Assembly: GCA_020845455.1 (NCBI GenBank)
Contig: JADLFO010000143.1
Coordinates: 1-43,276, forward strand
Direction: 5' to 3'
Source of the DNA: Caldilineaceae bacterium
GTDB taxonomy: Bacteria > Chloroflexota > Anaerolineae > Caldilineales > Caldilineaceae
Length of the DNA: 43,276 nt
Position numbers and translations under genes: made by a program. Each line of letters begins with the position of its first letter. Positions within the stretch are counted from its first letter, which is position 1. Under the pieces are notes generated by a model that worked only from the letters and a program-made list of their open reading frames with translations, did no database searches and had not been told where the DNA came from. Shown piece after piece: positions 7,732 through 15,958 of the stretch.

Positions 7732-9072
7732 TTAGTTCCCGGCGCGAGGCTGCTTCCCCTTCACATGCGCGTCCATAAACGCCACCGAGCGCGCCATGGC
7801 GGTCTCAAAATTGCGCGCGATGTTGTGGCCGTCGCCGGCATAGGTGTAATACTCCGCCGGTTTGCCCGCGCTCAGGATCTCTTGATAGAGCAGGTCGGAA
7901 AAGAGCTTGGGCACGACGGCATCGGCCACGCCATGGTGAAGCTGCACCGGGCCGGAGAGATCGCCCAGATAGCTGTTGGCCGAGATCGCGCTCCAAAAGT
8001 CAGGGTTGGTCTCCGGCGTGCCATAGGTTTCGACCAGCGCCGACTGCCACTCACGCGCCTGCTGCGAGATGTTCAGCCCGGCAAAGTCGGCCCAGAGCGA
8101 GAGCAGGTCGGCATAGGAGGCCACCACCCCGGCCCAGATCACCCCGGCCTGGATGTCGCCGCTCACCACCATGGCGCGCAGTGTCAGATAGCCGCCCATC
8201 GAATGGCCCCACATGCCGATGCGGTTGGGGTCGGCGTCGGCGTACTGTTTAATCGAAGCTACGGCGTTGAGCACGTCGATCATATAGCCGGGGTCGCCAT
8301 AGGCCCCGTACGCCTTGCCCTCGGATGCGCCGTGGCCGCGATAGTCGAGGCGCAGCACAATATAACCGGCGCGCGCAAAGGAGTCGACATATTCCATATA
8401 GCGTTCGTCGGGCCGATACTGCGCGGGCGGCACATAGCCGTGGTTAAAGATCACCACCGGCCAGCCGCTGGGCGGGCGCGGCCCCACCGGCACGGTGAGC
8501 AGGGCGTTGATCTTCAGCCCTTCAGAGCGATAGGAGACGATGGCGCGCGTATAGTTGCTGCCGGAGCCAAGAAGCTGCTCGACGGCGAGCGCGCTGCCGG
8601 GATAGCGCTGGCGGCGCAGATAGTCCACCGTCAGCGGGTGGATGCCGTCGGGGCCGGCGCGCGCTGACAGCGCGGCGTTGATCGACGTGGCGGCGTCCAC
8701 CAATTCCAGCAGGTCGTCGACCGCCAGCGTGTCCAGCCGCAGCGGGTCGGGGGCAGGCGGCACATCCGCCGCGCCGGGCAGCGAGGCAGGTGGAATACAG
8801 AGCTTCCAGCCGACGGCCAGCGAGTTGGCATCGGCGATGCGCGCAAAGCTACCATCCACCGCGGCCTGGGCGTTGGTGGCGTCCACGATGCGTTGATAGG
8901 CCTGCTGGCTGCCCAGGGTGGCGGCGGCGATGGTAGAGAGTGTGTCGCCCGCCTGGACGATCACCTCTTGGGCGCAAGGCGTGGCGCGCTGCGCCTGGGC
9001 ACGACCGGGCAGCCCGGCGGCGACCAGCAGCGCCATGAGCAAAACGGCGATTTGAGTTGGAGAAGGTTGCAT
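7732..9072 (-). CDS. Secreted LysM domain - alpha/beta hydrolase (S9/acetyl-esterase-like)
   Basis: 446 residues. The signal peptide ends near residue 28 (GRAQAQ). A LysM module follows (about 36-95, starting VIVQAGDTLSTIAA), which in known proteins binds peptidoglycan or chitin. An alpha/beta hydrolase domain occupies about 175-440: HGY oxyanion region (211-213), nucleophile Ser291 in GHSMGG, Asp384 in GVADAVVP and His416 in GDGHN. The lid-less prolyl-oligopeptidase-like layout fits an esterase or aminoacyl peptidase held at the cell wall. The substrate is unknown. No promoter was identified upstream of ATG 9072. Confidence 0.85.
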   Translation of the reverse strand: MQPSPTQIAVLLMALLVAAGLPGRAQAQRATPCAQEVIVQAGDTLSTIAAATLGSQQAYQRIVDATNAQAAVDGSFARIADANSLAVGWKLCIPPASLPGAADVPPAPDPLRLDTLAVDDLLELVDAATSINAALSARAGPDGIHPLTVDYLRRQRYPGSALAVEQLLGSGSNYTRAIVSYRSEGLKINALLTVPVGPRPPSGWPVVIFNHGYVPPAQYRPDERYMEYVDSFARAGYIVLRLDYRGHGASEGKAYGAYGDPGYMIDVLNAVASIKQYADADPNRIGMWGHSMGGYLTLRAMVVSGDIQAGVIWAGVVASYADLLSLWADFAGLNISQQAREWQSALVETYGTPETNPDFWSAISANSYLGDLSGPVQLHHGVADAVVPKLFSDLLYQEILSAGKPAEYYTYAGDGHNIARNFETAMARSVAFMDAHVKGKQPRAGN

Positions 9073-9243
9073 AGTTTTTCAAACGATTCGAACCGCCGGG
9101 CAGTTCCAGCCCCTTCTATCCCTCGCTGTATCTCCCGTGCCTATCGCGGCGTATCGACCTGTGGTGCAAAATCCAGTAGGCTATCAGCCTGGAGCCTGTG
9201 AGCCGCGCAGGGGCACGGCGTGGCTTTAGCCGTGATAGGGAAA

Positions 9244-9447
9244 AGAGTCGAGCGCGCCAAGGCGAACGATTATGATGCGCTGCTGCTGGGCGGCTTGATG
9301 AACCCCGACAAACTGCGCATGAACAAACAGGCTGTCCAGTTTGTGCGTGACTTCTTCGAACAGAAGAAACCCGTGGCGTCGATCTGTCATGGCCCGTGGA
9401 CGCTGGTCGAGGCCGGCGTAGTCCAAGGGCGTAAGGTTATGTGGATG
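9244..9447 (+). pseudogene. Remnant of a DJ-1/PfpI-family gene
   Basis: The frame encodes about 68 residues that match the middle of DJ-1/PfpI-type glyoxalase/deglycase proteins: ANDYDALLLGGLMNPDKLR, then AVQFVRDFFEQKKPV and the nucleophile elbow ASICHGPWTLVEAGVVQGRK with its cysteine intact. The N-terminal half of the fold is missing upstream, and after GRKVMW the sequence no longer resembles the family. A residue is also absent where relatives have LPGG. Complete members are about 180 residues. No ribosome site or sensible start is present, so this is read as a decayed fragment. It sits next to other stress-type genes. Confidence 0.7.
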
Positions 9448-9494
9448 TCCCTATCTCATAATCCACAATCCAGCAAGGAAGAGAGGCAAGAACG

Positions 9495-9647
9495 ATGGCG
9501 ACGATTCTGTTGATCATTTTGGTCATCCTGCTGTTGGCGGCGATCCCCGCCTGGCCCTACAGCCGCAGTTGGGGCTATGCGCCGGGCGGTCTGCTCGGCG
9601 CGATCCTGATCATCGTGCTGATCCTGTGGCTGCTTGGCTATTTCTAG
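9495..9647 (+). CDS. DUF3309 small membrane protein
   Basis: A 50-residue protein too short for most gene callers. The N-terminal helix (ATILLIILVILLLAAIPAW) is followed by the signature PYSRSWGYAPGG and a second hydrophobic helix ending LLGYF, which is the full DUF3309 pattern. GAGAGG (9481-9486) lies 8 bases before ATG 9495. These proteins are of unknown function and are often found with CsbD- or stress-type genes, as here. A strong terminator follows at 9730-9790. Confidence 0.85.
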   Translation: MATILLIILVILLLAAIPAWPYSRSWGYAPGGLLGAILIIVLILWLLGYF

Positions 9648-9706
9648 AGCATCCAGACAGTTCGACCGTGCGACCCTCGCGGGTCTGACGGCTGCATAGA
9701 CGACAA

Positions 9707-9729
9707 GTGACCGCGCGCTCAACGGTCAC
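9707..9729 (+). repeat. GTGACCG/CGGTCAC hairpin
   Basis: GTGACCG (9707-9713) and CGGTCAC (9723-9729) form a 7-bp stem with a 9-base loop directly upstream of the terminator. The same stem sequence recurs after araA (20672-20702) and after the acquired phosphotransferase gene (34453-34483). Confidence 0.45.
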
Positions 9730-9790
9730 GCGGCCTCCTTGGGCGGTAGGGGCTGTCCCTCTGGCCTGCCCAAGGAGGTCGCTTTTTTTT
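9730..9790 (+). terminator. Strong rho-independent terminator after DUF3309 gene
   Basis: A 15-bp stem (9730-9744 with 9768-9782, one G-U pair), a 23-base loop and eight consecutive T (9783-9790). It closes the transcript of the DUF3309 gene and separates it from the hairpin-rich stretch that follows. Confidence 0.85.
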
Positions 9791-9810
9791 GCGCCCGCTG
9801 CTCACCCTGT

Positions 9811-10054
9811 CCGCTCGCCCAGAGCGGCCCGGAGCTAAAGCTGCCGGACTACACAGCAACGCCCCCTGAAGGGGGCTGTCGCGCAGGCGCGGTTTTCGAT
9901 GTCACCTGTAGCGCGCATGTGGCGTCTTCCAGACGGCGGTTGGAAAACCGCCGCTACGGTTCACGCTCCCCAGCCCGCTTGAGCGGGCGTCGTCCTTTAG
10001 CCAGGCCGTAAACGACCTGGCGCTGGGATCGGGGGGAATTGCTCCCCCGGCAGC
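9811..10054. repeat. Cluster of at least seven short hairpins in a gene-free stretch
   Basis: From 9791 to 10337 there is no credible gene. Successive palindromes are CCGCTC/GAGCGG (9811-9827), CCGGAGCT/AGCT-g-CCGG (9829-9847), GCCCCC/GGGGGC (9861-9876), GCGC/GCGC (9881-9890), CGGCGGTT/AACCGCCG (9934-9953, enclosed by GTAGCG 9908-9913 and CGCTAC 9952-9957), GCCCGCT/AGCGGGC (9973-9988), GCCAGG/CCTGGC (10000-10021) and GGGGGA/TCCCCC (10032-10048). They resemble dispersed REP-like intergenic palindromes. From 10055 to 10240 nothing definite is seen. Confidence 0.6.
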
Positions 10055-10243
10055 GCAAGACGCGCCATGCCAGGATGGCTTATATGTCTGTTCTACCCCT
10101 GCTTGTATCCCCTCGCTGTGAAGCGATGCATCGCCAACTGCGCCTAAGATGAATATGCTGGCGCTGTGAGTCGTGAGTTGGGTCGCAAGTTGTAAAGGCG
10201 CTCAACCGGCCCGGCCAGACGCGATTCACGTTCCGGCCCACGG

Positions 10244-10305
10244 GGTTCGGAACCGATCAGAACCTTATATGATCAGGACCTCATATGATCAGTACCTCGT
10301 GAGGT
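10244..10305 (+). promoter_or_regulatory. Three GATCAG sites at 16-bp spacing and flanking palindromes upstream of csbD-like gene
   Basis: GATCAG occurs at 10255, 10271 and 10287, exactly 16 bp apart; the last two copies share the longer unit CCT(T/C)ATATGATCAG(G/T)A. The array is flanked by the palindromes GGTTC-G-GAACC (10244-10254) and ACCTC-GT-GAGGT (10294-10305). Each of the last two copies contains TATGAT, usable as a -10. TTCGGA (10246) with TATGAT (10268) gives a 16-base spacing. GGAACC (10249-10254) could alternatively be an ECF-sigma -35. Confidence 0.5.
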
Positions 10306-10337
10306 CACACAGGCAGCTTTGCCAAGGAGAGACACAG

Positions 10338-10535
10338 ATGAACAGCGATATCTTTGAGGGCAAGTGGAAACAACTGCGCGGCCAGATCCAGCAGAAATGG
10401 GGCGATCTGACCAACGATGATTTGGACCGGATCGGCGGCGCGCGCACCGAGTTCGAGGGGTTGCTGCAGGAGCGCTATGGCTATACTAAGGAGCGGGCGC
10501 ACCGTGAGGTCGATAACCTCATTCGTAACATGTAA
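10338..10535 (+). CDS. CsbD-like stress protein
   Basis: 65 residues starting MNSDIFEGKWKQLRGQ, the canonical opening of the CsbD family, with the internal WGDLTNDDLDRIGGA core and a helical C-terminus rich in charged residues. CsbD proteins are small, soluble and strongly induced in general stress responses; their biochemical role is unknown. AAGGAGAG (10324-10331) lies 6 bases before ATG 10338. Longer in-frame starts would run through the regulatory repeats and are rejected. A 12-bp hairpin follows before the ChaB gene. Confidence 0.92.
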   Translation: MNSDIFEGKWKQLRGQIQQKWGDLTNDDLDRIGGARTEFEGLLQERYGYTKERAHREVDNLIRNM

Positions 10536-10574
10536 TTCGTGATATGTAGTTGGCCCTAGCCGGCAATTTGCAGC

Positions 10575-10604
10575 GCGCCGGAAGCCCCCTAAGGCTTCCG
10601 GCGC
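10575..10604 (+). terminator. 12-bp hairpin between CsbD and ChaB genes
   Basis: GCGCCGGAAGCC (10575-10586) pairs perfectly with GGCTTCCGGCGC (10593-10604) around a six-base loop; the tail ATTTGTT is only moderately T-rich. It may attenuate read-through or protect the csbD-like transcript, leaving ChaB at a lower level. Confidence 0.55.
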
Positions 10605-10625
10605 ATTTGTTCGATGGAGGTTCCT

Positions 10626-10850
10626 ATGCCGTATGACAATCTGAGAGACCTGCCCGACAGCGTGAAAGACAACCTGCCCAAACACGCCCAGGAGATCTAT
10701 CGCGCGGCCTTCAACAGCGCCTGGGATCAGTATGACCGGCCCGAAGAACGGCGCGACAGCCGCAGCCGAGAAGAGACGGCGCACGCCGTGGCCTGGGCTG
10801 CGGTCAAAGACAAGTATGAGAAGAAGGGCGACCGCTGGGTCGCCAAGTAG
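10626..10850 (+). CDS. ChaB-family protein
   Basis: 74 residues: MPYDNLRDLPDSVKDNLP opens the protein and the EIYRAAFNSAWDQY, AVAWAAVKDKYEKKGDRW segments complete the ChaB fold. E. coli ChaB was named as a regulator of the ChaA cation/proton antiporter, and homologues are widespread in stress operons. GGAGG (10616-10620) lies 5 bases before ATG 10626. It follows the CsbD gene by 90 bases, and no ChaA gene is near. Confidence 0.9.
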   Translation: MPYDNLRDLPDSVKDNLPKHAQEIYRAAFNSAWDQYDRPEERRDSRSREETAHAVAWAAVKDKYEKKGDRWVAK

Positions 10851-10869
10851 CCGTCGAGTACCTGCGAGA

Positions 10870-13002
10870 TCAGCGCGACCAAACCGGCTCGCGCAGCGGG
10901 CCGCCCAGGTCAAGTTGGCTGTAGAGATAGCGTTCTACATCGGGCGCGCGTCCGTTCTCCGGCATGCGGTAGAAACCATCGGGGCCGCTGAAGCCAATCC
11001 AACCTTCTTCGCTCCAGGCGGGGTGATCGTAGGGGCCGTTGAGCAGCCGCCGCGCCCGACCCCCCTCCGCCGGAACCACCCACAAGGCTGCCGGCGTTAA
11101 ATCGCGCTCCGATACCGTGCTGCTGTAGATCAGGCTGCGGCCATCCGGCGACCAGGCCGGGAAACGGCAGGCGGAGGGACAGCTTTCGTCCGCCTGCCAG
11201 AATGTCGCCGTCTCGACATCATAGACATAGACTTGCCACGCACCGTCCACGTCGGACATAAACGCCAGTTGTGCGCCGTCGGGCGACCAGGCAGGCGCGC
11301 GGCCCACCAAGCCCAAATCCACGCTTTCGCCTGTTTCCACGCTCAGGCTCCACAGCGCGCCGCTCTCTTCCACCGGCGTGCCTGCGGGCGCTTGGCGATA
11401 GACGATGACGCCGTCGATGCCGGCCGCGGGTTCGGTCTCGTCAAGGTCAGGCGTGGCTGTGAGCTGGATCGTCTCGCCTTCCTCACTCCACTGGTGCTGC
11501 CCAAAGGGGATCTCGCGCGCATAGAGGTCATAGCTGCCCGCCACCAACGGAACCCAGCCGGTGTCCGGGTCCGGTTCGCCTTCGACACAGTTGGATGTAT
11601 AGAGCAGCCAGACACCGTCGGGCCACCAGGCGGGATTAGTGGTGTCGCACTCGCCAAAATAGGAACTGTAAAGGGTCCCGCCGCTCTCCATCGACACCGC
11701 CGCTACATTGGCGCTGCCCGGTTCGCCCTGGGCAAGGGCCAGACGCCAGGGGACGGGGTTGTCGTCATACGGCACTACCGTAAAGCAACTCGACGCGCTG
11801 TCGTCGCCAAAGTAGGCAAAATAGGTGGTATCGTCCTCCAGATAGCCCGATGGGTCCACGCGGTTGATCAGCATGAGGTGATAGGTTCCAGGCGGCGGCG
11901 CGACATAGCCCAGCCGCAGCGTCCCGTCGGCTGCGGTATGAACCACTTGCTCGGTCACCAGATAGCCGTTGAACATGCGCTCTTGATAGAGCGCCAGGTG
12001 GAGATTAGCATCGGGGGGCAGCCGCGCCCCTTCGACGACCATCGCCGCGCCCGCTGCATAGGCGTAGTTGCAGCCCTGGGCCGCGGCAAAGGGGTCGATC
12101 GGGCCGTCGGGGTAATTATCCAGGCTGGGGAAGTCCGTATCGAATTCGGGGTCGGGCGGCTCCGGCTCCTGGATTTCCAACTGCGTGACGACTTCGGTCT
12201 CGCCGTCGCCCGCCGCCACGTCCCAGACGCCAACCGGCGCTTGTTCGGGCCAGCGCAGGCCGGCGGCTATCCATGTCTGGGCATACTCGCTGCCCGCGGC
12301 GTCGGTATAGATGCGGGCCGCCTCGACCGTATAGGTGCGCGAGAAGACTTCGCTGTTCGGGTTGGTGACCATGACCGCCAACTCACTGCCTTCGGCGAAG
12401 CCGCACACATAGAGATTGGCGTAGCGATAGGGCAGCGCCGAGGCGTCAAAGGCGATGCCCGGTTCGGCCAGGAGAAAGCCATCGGCGGCGACGCAGGGGT
12501 CGATGAACTCGTCTTCGCCGCCGCCGCCCATTCCGCCAAAGGCCAGCACTTCGGGCAAGACCACGTCGCCGCCGGCCGCGACGGCGTCGCCCACCTGGAT
12601 CGTCATGGACAGATCGGGGCCAAAGGTCGCACCCTCCGGCCCGCGCAGCCGCCAGATGCCGCTGTAGCTGCCCGGCTCGGCGGGCGCGGTCAGGTCCAGA
12701 CTGATCGTCAGCGTGGCCCCGGGGGTGACCGTGGTGCGCAGCCGCGCCGTGCGCGACCCGCCCAGCCGGTCGCCGCTGACAAAGAGCAGCCGGTAGTTGC
12801 GGTCCCAGGTACAGTCGCCGGCGTTGCGCACCGTCCAGGTCACGGTCACGGCGTCGTCGGGCAGCGCCATGCCGTCTGCCGGGTCGAGTTCGGTCTCCAC
12901 CAGTTCAGCCGCATCGCTGCATGTCGCCGCCGCGACGCCGGGCGCGGGCAGCCAGGCCAGGGCCAGCAGCGCCAGCAGCGCCAGCAGCCAAAGTCGTTTC
13001 AT
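10870..13002 (-). CDS. Secreted protein with NBR1-like Ig domain and TolB-like beta-propeller repeats
   Basis: 710 residues. The signal peptide covers about 1-25. An NBR1-type immunoglobulin-like domain follows (about 35-137), recognised by VTVTWTVRNAGDCTWDRNYRL and GPEGATFG. The middle has beta-sandwich character and cysteines but no named domain. The C-terminal 150 residues carry TolB/WD40-like repeats with PAWSPDGAQLAFMS, FPAWSPDGRSLIYSS and HPAWSEEGWIGFSG. A surface or periplasm-like binding role is inferred; no catalytic motif is seen. AAGGAGG precedes ATG 13002 by 6 bases. It lies 45 bases after the TPR gene on the same strand, so it is probably co-transcribed. Confidence 0.82.
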   Translation of the reverse strand: MKRLWLLALLALLALAWLPAPGVAAATCSDAAELVETELDPADGMALPDDAVTVTWTVRNAGDCTWDRNYRLLFVSGDRLGGSRTARLRTTVTPGATLTISLDLTAPAEPGSYSGIWRLRGPEGATFGPDLSMTIQVGDAVAAGGDVVLPEVLAFGGMGGGGEDEFIDPCVAADGFLLAEPGIAFDASALPYRYANLYVCGFAEGSELAVMVTNPNSEVFSRTYTVEAARIYTDAAGSEYAQTWIAAGLRWPEQAPVGVWDVAAGDGETEVVTQLEIQEPEPPDPEFDTDFPSLDNYPDGPIDPFAAAQGCNYAYAAGAAMVVEGARLPPDANLHLALYQERMFNGYLVTEQVVHTAADGTLRLGYVAPPPGTYHLMLINRVDPSGYLEDDTTYFAYFGDDSASSCFTVVPYDDNPVPWRLALAQGEPGSANVAAVSMESGGTLYSSYFGECDTTNPAWWPDGVWLLYTSNCVEGEPDPDTGWVPLVAGSYDLYAREIPFGQHQWSEEGETIQLTATPDLDETEPAAGIDGVIVYRQAPAGTPVEESGALWSLSVETGESVDLGLVGRAPAWSPDGAQLAFMSDVDGAWQVYVYDVETATFWQADESCPSACRFPAWSPDGRSLIYSSTVSERDLTPAALWVVPAEGGRARRLLNGPYDHPAWSEEGWIGFSGPDGFYRMPENGRAPDVERYLYSQLDLGGPLREPVWSR

Positions 13003-13047
13003 CGGGTCCTCCTTGTGGGCATCCGTGCCAGGGTCTATTCCTGCGGG

Positions 13048-14493
13048 CTAGGGCAGGGCCGCCAAGCGCTTCTCGGCGCGGTCGATCAACGCCTCGTTGC
13101 TGTAGCGTTCGGCCACGGCCAGGGCTTCTTCATAGTGGGCGCGCGCCGTGGCGGGGTCTTGCGTGGAGGCATAGAGATCGCCCAGGTCAATTTCATACTG
13201 CGCCTGCCAGCGCGGGCTGACCAGGCGGACGGCCTCCGCATAGAACGGGATGGCCGCGGCGGGGTCTTGGTCGATCTGGGCGCTGATCAGCCCCAGGCGC
13301 GCATAGGCATGGCCGATCAACGTGGCGTTGCGCACACCGCCTGCGGCGTAGCGGTCGAGCATGGCCTGAAACTCTGCGCGTGCCTGCGCCGGCCAGTCGC
13401 CGCCCTCCAAATAGTGGCGTACCAGGAAGATCTGGCCCAGGCCAAAATGCACCTTGAGGTCGATCTCGGCGGCTTCAGGGGCGGACGTTTCCAGCACGGC
13501 ACGATAGATCGCTTCGGATTCGTCGAGCAGCGCCGGGTCTACCTGGCTGCCGCGGCGTGTCTCCAGATCGCCCAGGGCCAGTTGATAGGTGGCCGCGGCC
13601 TTGCCCGCCAAGGCGCGTGCAAAGTCGGGAGCGATCTCCAGCGCCGTGTCGTAATAGTCCAACGCCTCATCCACATAGGCGGAATCCAGCGTCGTGGCGG
13701 CCAGTTGCGAACTGGCATTGCCCAGCAGCAGATAGACCAGTTCTTTGCCGGCGCTGGTGGGCCAGTTGGGGGTCTGCTCTGCCGCCTCAAAATAGGCAAA
13801 GGCTTGGCTGTAGTCGTCCAATGCGTAGCTTGCCAGCCCCAAGGCGATCAGGCTCAGGGCCTTGGCGCGGGCGTTGACAGGATGCTCGGCGACCCCTTCC
13901 AACGTTTGCGCCTGGACCGGCACATCCACGCGCACTGGGCGGCCCAGTTCGTGTGGGCCGACCAGGTCGGCGGCCTCGGTGAAGCCGCGGTAGGCCACAT
14001 AAAATTCGGGCTGAAGTTCGGCGCTGTCCTCTTTTTTGACCAATGCGCCATAGATCACCACATCGGCCCCCAGGGTGGCGGCCAGTTCCTCGGCAGAGGC
14101 GGCGCGCGCCTCGCGGTCGCCGCCCGTCACCGGACAGGTGGAGTGCGGGCCGCGCAGTTCATAGGGCACGTTCAGGTCGAGTTCTGCAAAGCTGTTCTCC
14201 AGCCGGGTATAGAGCAACTGCGCCAGCTTGCGCCCATCCTGCGTGATATGGGCGCGCCCACCCTCGTCCACGGTGACAAACGGCGCCATGGCGATGGTGA
14301 ACTTGCCTTCTTCCATGGGCACAGGAAACCAACAGCGCACGCCGGGGATGTCCGTGCGGATCTGTTGGCCCAGGGCGGGCACACCCAAAAAGGTGCCGAG
14401 CGCGCCCAAAATGGTGAGCGCCAGCCCCACCGCCCACTTGGTCCTGCCTACCCACCAACCCGTCGTAAACGGTCTCAGCGCCGCTTTCGCCAT
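13048..14493 (-). CDS. Membrane-anchored TPR-repeat protein
   Basis: 481 residues. A basic N-terminus and a single membrane segment (about 19-42) are followed by an alpha/beta domain (about 60-200) with KFTIAMAPF and ADVVIYGALVKKE strands, similar in layout to the nucleotide- or lipoprotein-associated domains placed ahead of TPR arrays. Helical TPR pairs occupy about 208-480, for example ALDYYDTALEIAPDFARALAGKAAATY and ARAHYEEALAVAERY. It likely acts as a scaffold outside or at the membrane. AGGA precedes ATG 14493 by 4 bases. It lies 27 bases downstream of the M20 peptidase gene, and with it and the NBR1/TolB gene forms a probable operon. Confidence 0.82.
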   Translation of the reverse strand: MAKAALRPFTTGWWVGRTKWAVGLALTILGALGTFLGVPALGQQIRTDIPGVRCWFPVPMEEGKFTIAMAPFVTVDEGGRAHITQDGRKLAQLLYTRLENSFAELDLNVPYELRGPHSTCPVTGGDREARAASAEELAATLGADVVIYGALVKKEDSAELQPEFYVAYRGFTEAADLVGPHELGRPVRVDVPVQAQTLEGVAEHPVNARAKALSLIALGLASYALDDYSQAFAYFEAAEQTPNWPTSAGKELVYLLLGNASSQLAATTLDSAYVDEALDYYDTALEIAPDFARALAGKAAATYQLALGDLETRRGSQVDPALLDESEAIYRAVLETSAPEAAEIDLKVHFGLGQIFLVRHYLEGGDWPAQARAEFQAMLDRYAAGGVRNATLIGHAYARLGLISAQIDQDPAAAIPFYAEAVRLVSPRWQAQYEIDLGDLYASTQDPATARAHYEEALAVAERYSNEALIDRAEKRLAALP

Positions 14494-14520
14494 AGGTTCC
14501 TATCTGCGGTGAATATTCTT

Positions 14521-15849
14521 CTATCCCTGATAACGTTCCAGCAGGCGGTAGAGGATACGCGTGCCGAAGTCGATGCTCTCCGCGGGCACGCGCTCATCGG
14601 CCCCGTGGACCAGCCCCAGCCCGGAAAAGCTGTCGGGCAGGTTCTGTGGCAGAAAACCATAGTTTTGGATGCCCAGCCGGGCAAACATGCGGCCGTCAGT
14701 AAAGCCGCCCACCATCGACGGGATGGGGACCGCCGTAGGGTCGGCCTCGCGCACCAGGCTCGACAGCAGCCCGACCAGTGTGATGTCCGGCTCGGCCGGC
14801 GCTGGGTCGTGACGGATGATCGCCAGTTCTAGGTCGTCGCCCAACAGCGCCTTGACCTCGGCCTGCATGTCGTCCGCCGTATAGCCGGGCAGCACGCGGC
14901 CATCCAGTTCCAATTCAATAAAGCTGGGGATCACATTGGTCTTGTGCCCGCCATGCACCACCGTGGCGTTGACCGTGTTGTGCAGCAACGCATCCAGCCC
15001 CCGTGTACCGCTGATGCCTTGGGCCGCCATCTGGTCGAGCGTGGCGTCAGTCTGGGCGGTGTCCAGCAGACGGGCCAAGAGCGTGTCGGCGGGTGCGGGC
15101 AGCGCCTCGGCGATCGCCGCGATCATCTGGTGGGCGACGGGGGTGAGATGGACGGGCAGCCGGTTTTGGTCGAGCGTGCTGAGGACGCGCCCCAAGTGCG
15201 CCATCGCGCCGCCGCGCAGCGGCATCGAGCCATGGCCGCCCGGCCCGCGCAGCGTGGCCTTCATCCAGCAGACCTGCTTTTCCGCCACCATGATCGGATA
15301 GAAGCGCTGGCCCAGGATCGTCTGCGCCGCGCCGCCGCCTTCGCCAATGGCATAGCGCACGCCTGTAAACTGTTCGGGGTGTTCTTCCACCAGGAAGCGC
15401 GCGCCATAATCGCTGGCCGCTTCCTCATCGGCCATCACGGCCAGGATGATGTCGCCCGAGGGCCGCAGCCCTTGGGCGTGGGCGCGCAGCAGCGCGGCGA
15501 GCATCATCGCCACGCCGCCCTTCATATCCAGCGTGCCGCGCCCCCAGACCATGCCGTCGATCAACTCGGCGCTAAAGGGATCATGCGTCCAACTCTGGTT
15601 GGCGGTGGTCACCACGTCCACATGGCCTTGCCAGAGCAGCGGCGGCGCGTCGCCGCGCCCCGGCAGGCGCGCGATCAGGTTGGGGCGGCTGGGCGTCTTG
15701 GCGAGGATCGTCGTCGCCAGCCCCGCGCCCTCCAGCAGGTCGCGCACATAGCCGATGCAGGCCGCCTCGTTGCCCGGCGGATTGGTCGTGTCAAAGCGCA
15801 CCAGGTCGCGCAGAATATCGACGGGCCGGTCATAGATGGGCGTGGACAT
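14521..15849 (-). CDS. M20-family metallopeptidase/deacylase (ArgE/DapE-like)
   Basis: 442 residues with a di-zinc M20 site: His76 in WQGHVDVV, bridging Asp108 in GTLDMKGG, catalytic Glu142 and Glu143 in MADEEAASDYG, a later Glu in IGEGGG and a C-terminal His in VHGADERV. A dimerisation lid lies at about 195-310, starting GPGGHGSMP. The family removes acyl groups or amino acids from small substrates such as N-acyl amino acids; a specific substrate cannot be read from sequence. GAAGGAA precedes ATG 15849. The neighbouring upstream gene encodes a MaoC hydratase. Confidence 0.9.
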   Translation of the reverse strand: MSTPIYDRPVDILRDLVRFDTTNPPGNEAACIGYVRDLLEGAGLATTILAKTPSRPNLIARLPGRGDAPPLLWQGHVDVVTTANQSWTHDPFSAELIDGMVWGRGTLDMKGGVAMMLAALLRAHAQGLRPSGDIILAVMADEEAASDYGARFLVEEHPEQFTGVRYAIGEGGGAAQTILGQRFYPIMVAEKQVCWMKATLRGPGGHGSMPLRGGAMAHLGRVLSTLDQNRLPVHLTPVAHQMIAAIAEALPAPADTLLARLLDTAQTDATLDQMAAQGISGTRGLDALLHNTVNATVVHGGHKTNVIPSFIELELDGRVLPGYTADDMQAEVKALLGDDLELAIIRHDPAPAEPDITLVGLLSSLVREADPTAVPIPSMVGGFTDGRMFARLGIQNYGFLPQNLPDSFSGLGLVHGADERVPAESIDFGTRILYRLLERYQG

Positions 15850-15958
15850 TGCGGTTCCTTCTATTGGGTAAACCTGATGACTCTAAACAATTGATGAGCC
15901 AAAGCGGGCCATCCTTTCTACAATCACAGCCCCGCAATTCTGACCGGCAGATCGCCGC

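Noticed and set aside
9073-9243. Possible tRNA suggested by a GGTTCGAATCG-like string near 9080-9095 on the minus strand
   Set aside because: No cloverleaf or acceptor stem can be formed around it.
9739-10011. A 90-codon frame in the hairpin region
   Set aside because: It starts inside the terminator and consists of translated palindromes.
11233-14832. A 1199-codon plus-strand frame across three minus-strand genes
   Set aside because: It crosses the boundaries of three convincing genes and its product has no domain; it is a GC-driven antisense frame.
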